A stretch of 64,000 nucleotides of DNA from Salegentibacter salegens (lineage in GTDB: Bacteria > Bacteroidota > Bacteroidia > Flavobacteriales > Flavobacteriaceae), in contig NZ_LT670848.1 in assembly GCF_900142975.1 (NCBI RefSeq), forward strand, positions 3,782,001 to 3,846,000. Direction: 5' to 3'. A program made the translations under genes and the position numbers. Below the pieces are notes generated by a model that saw only the letters and a program-made list of their open reading frames with translations, was not told where the DNA came from and ran no database searches. This document shows positions 1 to 8,449 of the stretch, in pieces (positions within the stretch are counted from its first letter, which is position 1; each line of letters opens with the position of its first letter).

Positions 1-2
1 CC

Positions 3-140
3 AAGAAAAAAATCTATTATTTAATCAATACCGTTAAGAACATACGCAAAAATTATAGATTTTACTCGAAAGCCAAGCGTAAATTATCTAAGACTTATCT
101 CGAAATTAAAAGATTATTTCCTAATAATATTATCTCGTAA
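3..140 (+). CDS. 3' end of an unidentified gene (partial)
   Basis: One frame is open from the window edge to a TAA at 138-140 and gives 45 residues, very rich in Lys, Arg, Tyr and Ile, with no recognisable motif. The other two forward frames stop early. It is convergent with the adenosyltransferase gene and ends about 50 bp before it. A strongly basic tail would fit many enzymes; I do not assign a function. It could also be chance, since the stretch is short and AT-rich. Confidence 0.45.
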   Translation, partial: KKKIYYLINTVKNIRKNYRFYSKAKRKLSKTYLEIKRLFPNNIIS

Positions 141-192
141 GTTGCCCCGAGGTAGTTTACTATGTAATTCTTGCTAAAGCCTTACTGAGAAT

Positions 193-765
193 TTAAGATT
201 TTTCTGGAATCCATTTTACCTCTTCGGCCTTTAACTTTTTAGACAACATCCGTGCCAGCACAAAGAGGTAGTCAGAAAGTCTATTTAGATATTGTAAAAC
301 CTTATCGTCAAATGCTTCAATTTCGTATAAAGCGGTGGCAAGTCGCTCTGCACGGCGGCAAACGCAACGCGCTATGTGACAGAATGACACGCTTTGGTGG
401 CCTCCTGGAAGCACAAAATGAGTCATTTGAGGAAGTTCCTCATTCATTTTATCCATTTCTTTTTCCAGCATCTCTATATCTTCTGCAGAAATTTTTGGAA
501 TATTTAATCGCTCTTTTCCGTTCTTTAATTTCTGTTTTTCGGGATCTGTAGCCAGGGTAGCACCTATAGTAAAAAGTCTATCCTGAATTCTACTTAATAT
601 TTTCTTTGTGTGTTCGCCGGTATCCTGGTCGCGTACAAGCCCAATGTGAGAATTGAGTTCGTCTACAGTGCCGTAACTTTCAATGCGAATATGATTTTTC
701 GAGACCCTGGTGCCACCAAAAAGAGCGGTAGTACCTTTATCACCGGTTTTAGTATAAATCTTCAT
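193..765 (-). CDS. ATP:cob(I)alamin adenosyltransferase, PduO type
   Basis: 190 aa. The enzyme transfers the 5'-deoxyadenosyl group of ATP to cob(I)alamin or cob(I)inamide to make adenosylcobalamin in the cytoplasm. The N-terminal ATP-binding signature TKTGDKGTT is at residues 5-13. The conserved VDELNS comes near residue 35, and the CRRAER helix that lines the active site is near residue 135. The length matches the PduO-type family. The start follows from the conserved N-terminus MKIYTKTGDKG. No other cobalamin gene lies nearby, so salvage rather than de novo synthesis is likely, but the window cannot show this. Confidence 0.93.
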   Translation of the reverse strand: MKIYTKTGDKGTTALFGGTRVSKNHIRIESYGTVDELNSHIGLVRDQDTGEHTKKILSRIQDRLFTIGATLATDPEKQKLKNGKERLNIPKISAEDIEMLEKEMDKMNEELPQMTHFVLPGGHQSVSFCHIARCVCRRAERLATALYEIEAFDDKVLQYLNRLSDYLFVLARMLSKKLKAEEVKWIPEKS

Positions 766-826
766 ATAAATATTTTGTTTTTTTTACCTAAGGTTTTGTA
801 GCCTTATCGTAAAGCAGTTTACCTTT

Positions 827-834
827 CAAAGGTA
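827..834 (-). promoter_or_regulatory. Bacteroidota -7 element candidate for the adenosyltransferase gene
   Basis: On the minus strand this reads TACCTTTG, a full match to the Bacteroidota -7 consensus TAnnTTTG. It lies about 60 bp upstream of the start at 765. I could not find a good TTG -33 element at the usual distance, so the call rests on the -7 box alone. Confidence 0.4.
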
Positions 835-875
835 CAAAATGAAGAATTAAGCCGGTAATTAGTGAGGATTAGAAA

Positions 876-1052
876 TTAGATATTAGGTTCTGATTTTTCC
901 TCTCTTCGGCGTTCTATGTATCGCCTTCTAAAGTTTCTGTTTTTACGTGCCTTCCGGTTCTTTTTCGCCCTACGGGAATTCCAAATAAAATAGATGAGAA
1001 AAGCCGCAATAAGCGCGAAGTAAATCCAGGTTTCCTGGTCAAACTCAAACAT
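876..1052 (-). CDS. Small single-pass membrane protein, basic tail
   Basis: 58 aa. Residues 9-24 (WIYFALIAAFLIYFIW) form one membrane segment after an acidic N-terminus MFEFDQE. The rest is an extremely Arg/Lys/Asn-rich cytoplasmic tail. By the positive-inside rule the tail should face the cytoplasm and could touch RNA, DNA or phospholipid head groups (inference). The start is the only ATG in frame before the hydrophobic segment. It lies 110 bp upstream of the adenosyltransferase on the same strand. I recognise no named family. Confidence 0.6.
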   Translation of the reverse strand: MFEFDQETWIYFALIAAFLIYFIWNSRRAKKNRKARKNRNFRRRYIERRREEKSEPNI

Positions 1053-1181
1053 GATAAGTTGCTAATTTTTTACAAGATAAGAAATTCTTAATTTTTCAGT
1101 GATTAAAATCTACTTTTCAATTGAAAATCAGGAAAAATGCTTTGGAGGAGTTTTGAAAATGGTTAAGATACATTTATTATA

Positions 1182-1213
1182 AAACCTGCCCTGAATATAA
1201 CAGAGCAGGCTTT
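1182..1213 (-). terminator. Probable intrinsic terminator of the split ABM-like gene
   Basis: CCTGC-c-CTG and CAG-a-GCAGG pair around a short AT loop. On the minus strand the stem runs into a U-rich stretch. It sits just after the stop codon at 1237. Confidence 0.5.
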
Positions 1214-1236
1214 ATAAATATTTATATCTAAATGTT

Positions 1237-1586
1237 TTAATCTTCTGTAGAGGTGGTCACCTGTGGCCCAATACCGCTTAGGCTTTGGTTGTATATCCAT
1301 AATTCCTGGGAAGCACCGTTAGTGATCTCCATCCATTCTTGTGCAAAAGAATCAAAAGAACCTGAGCCGTGAACTTCATCAAATTTCTCTTTAAGTTTTT
1401 GATCTTTTCCCAGCCAGGCAAAGTCATCAAAGAAATAGACTACAGATAAATCCTGCCCAGATTGGGTAGAAGAGAATTCATTGGTGTAAATTCCAAAAGG
1501 CGTTTCAGCTGATTTTTCTTTCAGGACTTTTGTTACTTTTTCTAATTTAGAAGAATCCTTTGCATAACCCCTTACAAACATAGCAT
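1237..1586 (-). pseudogene. 3' fragment of an IS-split secreted ABM/DABB-like protein
   Basis: This piece encodes the last 114 residues (from MFVRGYAKD to the stop) of a protein whose first 153 residues are encoded at 2802-3255. Joining the two pieces at the duplicated GCAT gives one continuous frame, reading GKYDAMFVRGYAKD, of about 267 aa. The fold looks like two tandem antibiotic-biosynthesis-monooxygenase or dimeric alpha-beta barrel units; this fragment holds most of the second. The open frame continues upstream into the IS as about 20 meaningless residues, so an isolated product is unlikely to be exported. Confidence 0.8.
1583..1586. repeat. Left target-site duplication of the IS (GCAT)
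   Basis: GCAT here and at 2798-2801 flank the element. Removing one copy with the IS restores the host gene exactly in frame, which is the main support for these boundaries. Confidence 0.65.
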
Positions 1587-2797
1587 AAAAAATTTGTGTG
1601 CATGGTTGGTTTTCACTAATTTCATGCTTTACAAAAACCATCTCCTATGAGCCAGTTAAGTTTTTCCGATATAGAATTGGGACGCAGTAGAAAGCCCAGC
1701 AGGGTATCCTCCAAGTTAAACAAGATCAATAATTTGGTGGAATGGGACAAAGTCTTCAATCTGGTGCAGGCAGTGGACAACACCAATAAAGTTATCGGTG
1801 GAGCGCCGCACCGCGATCTTTCCATTAAGGTCAAAATGCTTTTTCTTCAGCACCTGTATAACCTGAGCGACCCGGAACTGGAGGATCAGGTCAACGACCG
1901 CTTGAGTTTTCAAAAATTTGCAGGGATCAACTACACTACCACGGTGCCAGATTTCACGACCATATGGCGGTTCAAAGAAGCCTTGGTACGGGAAGGCTTG
2001 ATGGATGGGTTGTTTGCTTTGATCTTGGCCAGTCTTGAATCAAAAGGTTTGTTGCTGAAAAAAGGAACGAGTGTAGATGCCACCATCCTTCAGTCCACCA
2101 CCAAGCCGTTGAGCAAGGAGCGGCGGGAAGAACTGGAAAAACACCCGAGTGCGCAAATAGATACCGATGCCCAATCCACGGCAAAGCGGGGGAAGAAATA
2201 TTTTGGTTATAAAGGTCATATTGGAACCGATGTGGGCAGTGAGCTGATAAGGAAAAGGACATTCACTTCGGCACGTCCTCATGATTCCCAGCTAAAAGAT
2301 GAACTCCTTAGCGGCGATGAGCAGATGATTTTTGGCGATAGCGCCTATGGCACTATTGCCGACAAGCGAAAGGCCAGGAAAGAGGGTGTTTATTACGGGA
2401 TGCTGGACAAAGGGACACGAAAGCGGAAACTCTCCGCGACGCAAAAGAAAAACAACAAGAAGAAATCAAAGATAAGATGCAAGGTTGAACACCCTTTCGC
2501 CTATTTGAAGGAAAAGTTGAACTACAAAAGAACGGTTGCTAAAACAATGGCAAGGAACGAATTAAGGTTTGACTTCAACTGCATCCTGTACAATATTTTT
2601 CGGGCCAGTTATCTGCTCTCGAAAGCCTAAAACGTGGGAACGTGCGCAGTGTTGGAACAAAAAGGGAATAAAATAACGAAAATGATGAAAAAAATTGGCC
2701 AAAAGTCAAGGATTTAGGCAAAATAGTCCAAAAAAATTCTCGGAAAAGAGAAATAAAAGAAAAACCATTACTTATTCAAAGCTTCCTAGAAATCATT
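1587..2797 (+). mobile_element. IS5-family insertion sequence, about 1.2 kb
   Basis: A single transposase gene fills most of the element. The ends were set from the host gene: the reading frame of the split ABM-like gene is restored when this interval and one GCAT copy are removed. I did not find a convincing terminal inverted repeat at these ends (about 9 of 15 positions agree), so the exact edges may be off by a few bases. The transposase region looks richer in G and C than its neighbours, which fits recent arrival. Confidence 0.75.
1647..2630 (+). CDS. IS5-family DDE transposase
   Basis: 327 aa. Cut-and-paste transposase of the IS5 group. An N-terminal DUF772-like helical domain (roughly residues 30-125) precedes a DDE catalytic domain. 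The likely catalytic residues are D144 in SVDATI, D231 in FGDSAYG and E281 in KVEHPFAYLKEK; this spacing and the E-x-P-F-x-x-L-K context are typical. The frame is uninterrupted, so the enzyme may be active. It lies antisense to the host gene. Confidence 0.92.
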   Translation: MSQLSFSDIELGRSRKPSRVSSKLNKINNLVEWDKVFNLVQAVDNTNKVIGGAPHRDLSIKVKMLFLQHLYNLSDPELEDQVNDRLSFQKFAGINYTTTVPDFTTIWRFKEALVREGLMDGLFALILASLESKGLLLKKGTSVDATILQSTTKPLSKERREELEKHPSAQIDTDAQSTAKRGKKYFGYKGHIGTDVGSELIRKRTFTSARPHDSQLKDELLSGDEQMIFGDSAYGTIADKRKARKEGVYYGMLDKGTRKRKLSATQKKNNKKKSKIRCKVEHPFAYLKEKLNYKRTVAKTMARNELRFDFNCILYNIFRASYLLSKA

Positions 2798-3255
2798 GCA
2801 TCATATTTTCCTCTTGCAATATCCCAAACGGTAACCCTAAGTTTGCTCATTTCAAAATCTGTAGGGAAGTTAGAGAAATTATTGTGAAACCTCCAGAAAG
2901 TTACATCTTCTTCGCTGGCTAAATAAGGCACTACATTATTGGCCCAGTCTTCATCATGTGCGTCCTGCTCTGTGTTGGGAGCATCTAAGGCACTCCATGG
3001 CATAGGGCCCATAACTGCCATGTAATCATAGGCGTTTTGGCCGTTCATAATTGTAAAAATTCGTACACCCATAGCTCCTTCAGCATGAAATTGCTCGTTG
3101 TGGTTTTTCATTCCTTCAGAAAACTCTTTTGTTTTGTCGCTTTTTGCTGAATAGATAGCGGTTCCTACAATGAGGTATTCTTCATTGTTACTTTGTTGAT
3201 CTTGGGAGAGTACTAAAAAAGGGATTAGCATCATCCAGTAGAAAATTGATTTCAT
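2776..3255 (-). pseudogene. 5' fragment of an IS-split secreted ABM/DABB-like protein
   Basis: 159 aa as read, of which 153 are native; the last six (MISRKL) and the stop come from the IS. Residues 1-17 are a signal peptide ending near VLSQ. Residues about 28-135 form a first ferredoxin-like alpha-beta unit with many Trp, Phe and Asn residues. A second unit begins at SKLRVTVWDIARGKYDA and is completed by the fragment at 1237-1586. A truncated exported product could still be made, but the second unit would lack most of its fold. The intact function is unknown; proteins of this kind are usually periplasmic and uncharacterised. Confidence 0.8.
2798..2801. repeat. Right target-site duplication of the IS (GCAT)
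   Basis: Second copy of the 4-bp direct repeat found at 1583-1586. It lies inside the codon run for Tyr-Asp-Ala of the split gene. Confidence 0.65.
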
Positions 3256-3373
3256 AAGCTGTTTATTTAAGTGTTAGTAATGCAGCTATGATAGATGAGG
3301 CTAAAATAAATAGGTACTGTAAGTTACTGAAAAATAGCTAAATACATCTGTTTATTTTTTATAAATTGAACCA

Positions 3374-3397
3374 ATAAAAAACGCCCCGAAGGGCGTT
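3374..3397 (-). terminator. Intrinsic terminator of the FadL-like gene
   Basis: AACGCCC and GGGCGTT form a 7-bp GC-rich stem with a CGAA tetraloop. On the minus strand the stem is followed by a run of U. It is about 30 bp past the stop of the gene at 3429. Confidence 0.85.
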
Positions 3398-3428
3398 TGT
3401 AGATTAAAATAAATAAATGTTTGTTTTT

Positions 3429-4934
3429 TTATAATCCGAAACTCAAGGATAAAATAACCTTAGAGAGGTCTCTATCTATATTTGCCGTATTTGTTAGCCC
3501 GGTTTCGTAGAGCCGCGCATTTTCCTCGTAATTTGCATTGGTATATGCCAGGTCTAATTTCATACTTCCAAAATCGTAACCTATACCACCGGAGTAACCG
3601 GTTAAATCGCCTACAGTAGATTCGTTGGCGTATGGACTTTGCTCAAAACGGTAACCGCCTCTTAAACTCCAGTTATTGATTCTATATTCTCCACCCAATC
3701 TAAAAGTAGAAGCCGCCTGAAGTTCTTCTGAAATAAGTTCGTTCTGAAATTCAAATTCGGGATCATTAGTAGGTCTAAATTCAGTAGCTGAATAATCTTT
3801 ATAAGAATAATCGAAACTAATTAATCCTTTTGAGCCGAATAATACGGCAAGGCTACCAGTGATTTTACCGGGCGTTTTCAAATTATAATCGGGGTAAAGA
3901 TTTAATACGTTAGGGTCTACAACCACACGCTCATTCGCCTCATTATTTGTCTCAAGATATTGGGTGGCCTCTTCTACAATATTAAACCAGGTAGGAGAGT
4001 GGTAAGATGCTCCAACTCTAAAGCGGTCACTTACTTTGGCAATGGCCCCCAGTTGAAAGGAAAACCCATCTCCAGTTGTACTTAGGTTGTTATTAAAAAT
4101 TACCTGATTGGTTGCACTACCCGAATTACTGTTGTTTTCCCTAAAACGTGTAGTACGATCGTAATTTAAAAAATGGGTATTTAGATTAGCGCCCAGGTAT
4201 AAGAAATCCCTAAACTGTGTGCCGAAATTAAAAGAAAATTTACCGTTTAAGCCTGTAGCTACCGAGCGATATTCCTGATTAAAACTTCCAGGACTTATAA
4301 ACGAATTATACTCGGTGTTATCTGGCGAATCTTCTGCCTGGTCTATAACATAACCCTGGTATCCCAGAAATGCTTGTTGTGCTCCATAACCTTCATTTTC
4401 CCCTAAATAGGAATAAAGATCAGAAATATTTTCATCTTCACGGGTTTGTAATAAGTCTAATGGCAGGCCATTAGCATAATTTAAAAAGTACTGGTCTATA
4501 GAGGTTTGGCTGGTACCTGTAGCTACAAAAGCATCATCAAAATTATTCGTCTGGCTATAATTTAAGCCTAAACTAAATTTTCTCCAGGGACTATCACTTC
4601 GCGTGTCAAAAACAAGTACTCCTCCTGCCTGATTAAAATTAATATCTGAATTTTCGTTAGTAGTGCCTGTTCCAAAATAATCTACATTTTTATTTGTAGA
4701 ACGGTGAGACAACGTCATAGTACCAAAAGAATTAAGGAATACAGCAGAACTGGCTGGGTTTACGGTGATCGCCGATAAATCCCCACCAAGTGCGCCAAAA
4801 GCACCACTAAGGGCCTGGAATCTTGCGGTTCCGTTCAATTCTTCAGAGCTATATCTATAAGCATCGGTAATATTTTGAGCCTGGGCGCCTCCTGCTATAA
4901 AAAGAACGCTCAATATTATAAATATCTTTTTCAT
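3429..4934 (-). CDS. OmpP1/FadL-family outer-membrane beta-barrel
   Basis: 501 aa. The family forms 14-stranded outer-membrane barrels that import hydrophobic compounds such as long-chain fatty acids or aromatics; the substrate here is unknown. Residues 1-19 are a signal peptide ending AQA-QN. The N-terminal hatch signature is clear: FQALSGAFGALGGDLSAITVNPAS (residues about 39-62) carries the conserved NPAS motif. The rest is strand-like with alternating aromatic residues and ends in SLSFGL, a typical barrel C-terminus. The Flavobacteriaceae version is often annotated as hemin receptor, without proof. It has its own terminator and is probably monocistronic. Confidence 0.88.
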   Translation of the reverse strand: MKKIFIILSVLFIAGGAQAQNITDAYRYSSEELNGTARFQALSGAFGALGGDLSAITVNPASSAVFLNSFGTMTLSHRSTNKNVDYFGTGTTNENSDINFNQAGGVLVFDTRSDSPWRKFSLGLNYSQTNNFDDAFVATGTSQTSIDQYFLNYANGLPLDLLQTREDENISDLYSYLGENEGYGAQQAFLGYQGYVIDQAEDSPDNTEYNSFISPGSFNQEYRSVATGLNGKFSFNFGTQFRDFLYLGANLNTHFLNYDRTTRFRENNSNSGSATNQVIFNNNLSTTGDGFSFQLGAIAKVSDRFRVGASYHSPTWFNIVEEATQYLETNNEANERVVVDPNVLNLYPDYNLKTPGKITGSLAVLFGSKGLISFDYSYKDYSATEFRPTNDPEFEFQNELISEELQAASTFRLGGEYRINNWSLRGGYRFEQSPYANESTVGDLTGYSGGIGYDFGSMKLDLAYTNANYEENARLYETGLTNTANIDRDLSKVILSLSFGL

Positions 4935-5000
4935 AAACTTTTTTTAATTCCTTTTAGATTTTTTCCAGATTATAAACCGGTTATATAATTAAGGATTTCA

Positions 5001-5032
5001 GAAAAAACCTTACAGCGCATAACTGTAAGGTT
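5001..5032 (-). terminator. Intrinsic terminator of the lipoprotein gene at 5074
   Basis: AACCTTACAG and CTGTAAGGTT form a 10-bp stem with a 7-nt loop. On the minus strand six U residues follow. It separates the lipoprotein gene from the FadL-like gene. Confidence 0.8.
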
Positions 5033-5073
5033 GATTAAATAACTTTTTAAAATATTTTCAAACTAGATGTTTA

Positions 5074-6192
5074 TTAACCTCTACCGCCGCCACCTCGTGA
5101 TGAGGAAGAACGACCTCCACCTGAACTTCTTGTTCCAGAACTTCTTGAACTACTCGAGCTACTGCGAACAGTACCACTGCTTCTTGAAGAACTATTTGAA
5201 GACCTATTATAGGTAGAATTAGATCTTGAACTTCTGTTAGACCTGTTAATATCAGCATTTCTTCTGGTGGAAGAAGTGTTGACTCTCGCCGGTTCGCTTC
5301 TTCTGTTAGAACGGGAATAAACATTAGAATTATCAGAATTACTTCTGGTGTAACTTCTGCTTCTTGAAGCATTATCATTGCTTCTTATATTGCGAATGCT
5401 CCTGGAGTAAGAAGATTCGTTATCTCTTAGACGGGAAACATTATCTCTACTATAGTCTGAATAACTAGCTCTTCTACCACTATTATAAGCTACATCTCTA
5501 TAATTATTACGAGTATTATAATATGGGTTGTTTATAAAACCTCTTCCCATGTATGGGTTATAGAAACCGCCGAAGCCACCATATCCAAAGCGGTTACCCC
5601 AGCCCCATCCTGGGCCAAAGCCGAAACCGCCACCCCATGGGCCAGCAAATCCGCCACCCCAGGAGCCAAATCCTGCGCCCCAATAACCAGGGCCGTAAAA
5701 TGGATCCCACATAAATGGGTCATAGAAACCTCCAAAACCGTAACCGTATCCAAAACGATTCCATCTCCAGGGATTATAAAATCCACCATGGAAACCGGTA
5801 TTATAGATGTTTATGGTGTATTGGTCTGGATCTTCACCCCAGGGCGCTCTTCCACCAACATAAGCTTGTTGGTCCTCATAATAAACTTCATCCTCTCCGC
5901 CTTCAGCAGAAGAGTAAGATTCTACATCGGTAAAGATGATGTCATCGGCCATTTGGCCATAAAATTCTGATTTTTCCGAAAAAAGGTTCTTGTAATATGT
6001 ATTTCCCTGATCCTGGTTATTATTAGCATATTGGGCTGGCTCTTCAGCAGGTGATTGCTGTTGGTTAGAATCACCATAGATTCCATCCTCATAACCAGAA
6101 TACTGGTAAGAACCGCAAGATGCTAACAATAGCAAGAACATAGGAGCAACAAATAGAATTGCTTTTTTCTGTAAGTTGTAATTGCGTATCAT
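5074..6192 (-). CDS. Lipoprotein with Gly/aromatic and Arg/Ser/Asn-rich regions
   Basis: 372 aa. The signal peptide ends in the lipobox LLASC (Cys near 26), so the mature protein is lipid-anchored. Four parts follow: an acidic Gln/Asn/Glu/Tyr-rich stretch (about 27-110); a short charged stretch with YTINIYN; a Gly/Trp/Phe/Tyr/Pro-rich region (about 135-225) such as GPGWGWGNRFGYGGFGG; and a highly basic tail (about 230-372) of Arg, Ser and Asn ending in Gly. I see no enzyme motif. Flavobacterial genomes carry similar proteins under the doubtful name vitellogenin II precursor. Low complexity suggests an adhesive or structural surface role (inference). It is divergent from proS. Confidence 0.75.
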   Translation of the reverse strand: MIRNYNLQKKAILFVAPMFLLLLASCGSYQYSGYEDGIYGDSNQQQSPAEEPAQYANNNQDQGNTYYKNLFSEKSEFYGQMADDIIFTDVESYSSAEGGEDEVYYEDQQAYVGGRAPWGEDPDQYTINIYNTGFHGGFYNPWRWNRFGYGYGFGGFYDPFMWDPFYGPGYWGAGFGSWGGGFAGPWGGGFGFGPGWGWGNRFGYGGFGGFYNPYMGRGFINNPYYNTRNNYRDVAYNSGRRASYSDYSRDNVSRLRDNESSYSRSIRNIRSNDNASRSRSYTRSNSDNSNVYSRSNRRSEPARVNTSSTRRNADINRSNRSSRSNSTYNRSSNSSSRSSGTVRSSSSSSRSSGTRSSGGGRSSSSRGGGGRG

Positions 6193-6210
6193 TAGCTTAG
6201 TATTTTATTG

Positions 6211-6238
6211 TTGAACATTACAAAAATAGTTAGTTTTG
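6211..6238 (+). promoter_or_regulatory. Bacteroidota-type promoter for proS
   Basis: TTG at 6211-6213 and TAGTTTTG at 6231-6238 match the -33 and -7 consensus (TTG and TAnnTTTG) with a 17-bp spacer. The -7 box sits in an inverted repeat (TAGTTAG and CTAACTA). It lies 65 bp before the proS start. Confidence 0.65.
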
Positions 6239-6302
6239 CGCTAACTAAACCTGCATTTAGATTGTGTTTAACAAAATACAAGATTTATGCCAAATACAGA
6301 GA

Positions 6303-7781
6303 ATGAGTAAAAAGTTAACCAAAAGAAGCGAAGATTATTCAAAATGGTACAACGAATTGGTGGTAAAAGCCGATTTAGCTGAAAATTCCGCAGTAAGGGG
6401 CTGTATGGTTATTAAACCCTACGGATTCGCCATTTGGGAAAAAATGCAGGCCCAGCTTGATAAAATGTTCAAGGAAACCGGTCACCAAAATGCATATTTT
6501 CCACTTTTTGTTCCCAAACATCTCTTTGAAGCTGAAGAAAAAAATGCCGAGGGCTTTGCCAAAGAATGTGCTGTGGTTACTCATTACAGGCTTAAAACAG
6601 ATCCTAACGATAAATCTAAATTAATCGTAGATCCTGAAGCTAAGTTGGAAGAAGAACTTGTAGTTAGACCAACTTCTGAGGCAATTATCTGGAATACTTA
6701 TAAGAACTGGATTCAGTCTTACCGCGATCTTCCTATTAAAATAAACCAATGGGCCAATGTGGTACGTTGGGAAATGCGAACCCGTTTGTTCTTGAGAACT
6801 TCAGAATTTCTCTGGCAGGAAGGGCATACCGCTCACGCTACCAAACAGGAAGCCCTAGAGGAAACCGAATTAATGAATAATATTTATGCTGAGTTTGCCG
6901 AAAAATTTATGGCCATGCCGGTTATAAAAGGAAGTAAAACCGAAAGTGAACGCTTTGCCGGTGCTGTAGAAACTTATTGTATTGAAGCCATGATGCAAGA
7001 TGGGAAAGCATTGCAAGCGGGAACTTCTCACTTTTTAGGTCAAAATTTTGCAAAGGCTTTTGATGTGAAATTTACTTCCAAAGAAGGAAAGTTAGAAAAT
7101 GTTTGGGCAACTTCCTGGGGTGTTTCCACCCGTTTAATGGGAGCGCTTATTATGACGCACAGTGACGACAACGGGCTGGTGCTTCCTCCAAATTTAGCGC
7201 CTACCCAGGTTGTAATTGTTCCTATATATAAAGGAGAAGAACAGTTAGAAGATATTTCTAAGGTGGCGAATAAACTTGCCGATGATCTTAAAGAAGCCGG
7301 TATTTCGGTGAAATATGATGATAGAGATTTTCAAAAGCCGGGCTGGAAATTTGCACAGTACGAATTACAAGGCGTTCCGGTAAGATTGGCTATAGGCCCA
7401 AAAGACCTGGAAAAAGGAAGTGTAGAATTGGCTAGAAGAGATACACTAACTAAAGAATTTGTAAACCAGAGTGAAGTAGTGGAGAAGGTGAAGCATTTAA
7501 TGGTGGAAATGCAGGATACATTATTCGAGAAAGCTTACAATTTTAGAAACGAACATATCACCGAAGTAGATTCTTTTGATGAATTTAAAAAAGTTTTAAA
7601 AGAAAAAGGCGGATTTATTTCTGCGCATTGGGATGGAACTACAGAGACAGAAAATAAGATAAAAGGGCTTACCAAAGCCACAATTCGCTGTATACCATTT
7701 AATTCCGAAAAGGAGTCGGGAAGCTGTGTACTTACTGGTAAACCGTCTGGGCAAAGAGTGCTTTTTGCGAAGGCTTATTAA
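6303..7781 (+). CDS. proS: Prolyl-tRNA synthetase (archaeal/eukaryote-like form)
   Basis: 492 aa. Class II synthetase that charges tRNA-Pro with proline. Its length and lack of the bacterial editing insertion place it in the short, eukaryote/archaea-like group common in Bacteroidota. Class II motif 1 lies around [17 protein letters not shown], motif 2 around [22 protein letters not shown], and motif 3 near the conserved [19 protein letters not shown]. An anticodon-binding domain follows at about 290-400 and a C-terminal domain ends in KAY. I chose the ATG at 6303 ([16 protein letters not shown]) because the 13 upstream codons are not conserved in character and lie in the leader. Confidence 0.96.
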   Translation: MSKKLTKRSEDYSKWYNELVVKADLAENSAVRGCMVIKPYGFAIWEKMQAQLDKMFKETGHQNAYFPLFVPKHLFEAEEKNAEGFAKECAVVTHYRLKTDPNDKSKLIVDPEAKLEEELVVRPTSEAIIWNTYKNWIQSYRDLPIKINQWANVVRWEMRTRLFLRTSEFLWQEGHTAHATKQEALEETELMNNIYAEFAEKFMAMPVIKGSKTESERFAGAVETYCIEAMMQDGKALQAGTSHFLGQNFAKAFDVKFTSKEGKLENVWATSWGVSTRLMGALIMTHSDDNGLVLPPNLAPTQVVIVPIYKGEEQLEDISKVANKLADDLKEAGISVKYDDRDFQKPGWKFAQYELQGVPVRLAIGPKDLEKGSVELARRDTLTKEFVNQSEVVEKVKHLMVEMQDTLFEKAYNFRNEHITEVDSFDEFKKVLKEKGGFISAHWDGTTETENKIKGLTKATIRCIPFNSEKESGSCVLTGKPSGQRVLFAKAY

Positions 7782-7806
7782 ATTTTAAATTTTTTTTGTT
7801 CAAGTC

Positions 7807-7836
7807 TTGCGCCATTCAAAAATAGTTGTATTTTTG
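7807..7836 (+). promoter_or_regulatory. Bacteroidota-type promoter for the tRNA-Glu pair
   Basis: TTG at 7807-7809 and TATTTTTG at 7829-7836, spacer 19 bp, match the Bacteroidota consensus. The first tRNA begins 23 bp after the -7 box. Confidence 0.65.
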
Positions 7837-7859
7837 CATCCGCATTGAAACAAAAAAAT

Positions 7860-7931
7860 GGTCCGTTCGTCTAGGGGTTAGGACGCCAGGTTTTCATCCT
7901 GGTAACAGGGGTTCGATTCCCCTACGGACTA
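7860..7931 (+). tRNA. tRNA-Glu (anticodon TTC), copy 1
   Basis: 72 nt that fold as a cloverleaf. The acceptor stem GGTCCGT pairs with ACGGACT (first pair G-U). The D arm is GTCT/GGAC. The anticodon arm CCAGG/CCTGG carries the loop TTTTCAT, giving anticodon TTC. The T arm AGGGG/CCCCT has loop TTCGATT, and the discriminator is A. The CCA end is not encoded. Copy 2 at 7998 is identical. Confidence 0.97.
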
Positions 7932-7997
7932 CAAAAGAACACAGGTTTTTAGTTTGTGTTTTTAAAGTCCTGAAAAGGCAATTTGAAATAAATTTAT

Positions 7998-8069
7998 GGT
8001 CCGTTCGTCTAGGGGTTAGGACGCCAGGTTTTCATCCTGGTAACAGGGGTTCGATTCCCCTACGGACTA
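7998..8069 (+). tRNA. tRNA-Glu (anticodon TTC), copy 2
   Basis: Identical in all 72 nt to copy 1, with a 66-bp unrelated spacer between them. No promoter motif is visible in the spacer and rpsT begins only 30 bp later, so both tRNAs and rpsT are probably made from the promoter at 7807. Confidence 0.97.
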
Positions 8070-8099
8070 CTTTTAAAAAATAATTAAAGCAATTTTGTA

Positions 8100-8348
8100 A
8101 TGGCAAATCACAAGTCAGCATTGAAGAGGATTCGTAGCAATGAGACCAAACGTCTTAGAAACCGCTACCAGCATAAAACTACCAGAAACGCAATTAAAAA
8201 GTTGAAGGAGTCTGAAAAGAAAGAAGCTGAAGCTCTTTTGCCTTCTGTTATCTCTATGGTAGATAAATTGGCAAAGAAAAATATTATACATGATAATAAA
8301 GCTGCGAACTTAAAATCGCAACTTGCAAAGCACGTAGCTACGCTTTAA
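8100..8348 (+). CDS. rpsT: 30S ribosomal protein S20
   Basis: 82 aa, very basic. S20 binds 16S rRNA at the bottom of the small subunit during early assembly. The N-terminus [20 protein letters not shown] is the family hallmark, and the three-helix layout and length match. It follows two tRNA-Glu genes, with no obvious promoter of its own, and is closed by a strong terminator at 8377. Confidence 0.97.
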   Translation: MANHKSALKRIRSNETKRLRNRYQHKTTRNAIKKLKESEKKEAEALLPSVISMVDKLAKKNIIHDNKAANLKSQLAKHVATL

Positions 8349-8376
8349 GAATTATTACAGTGTTCAATTATAAAAA

Positions 8377-8410
8377 AATGCTTTCTGCGTTTGCGGAAGG
8401 CATTTTTTTT
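8377..8410 (+). terminator. Intrinsic terminator after rpsT
   Basis: AATGCTTTCTGC and GCGGAAGGCATT form a 12-bp stem (two G-U pairs) with a GTTT loop, followed by eight T residues. Confidence 0.87.
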
Positions 8411-8449
8411 ATTTCCATTAGTTGGTTTAATATTTCTATAGTTTTAGGT

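Noticed and set aside
2695..2922. 75-codon plus-strand frame at the IS right end
   Set aside because: Runs across the IS border into the antisense of the split gene and has no motif.
5058..5378. 106-codon minus-strand frame
   Set aside because: Shadow of the Arg/Ser-rich tail of the lipoprotein; low-complexity codons keep other frames open.
7860..8069. Possible short CRISPR-like repeat pair
   Set aside because: Two units only, 72 nt each, that fold as tRNA-Glu. No CRISPR array is seen elsewhere in the window.
7826..8083. 85-codon open frame with a repeated peptide
   Set aside because: It is the two identical tRNA-Glu genes read as protein; the repeated peptide is the tRNA sequence.
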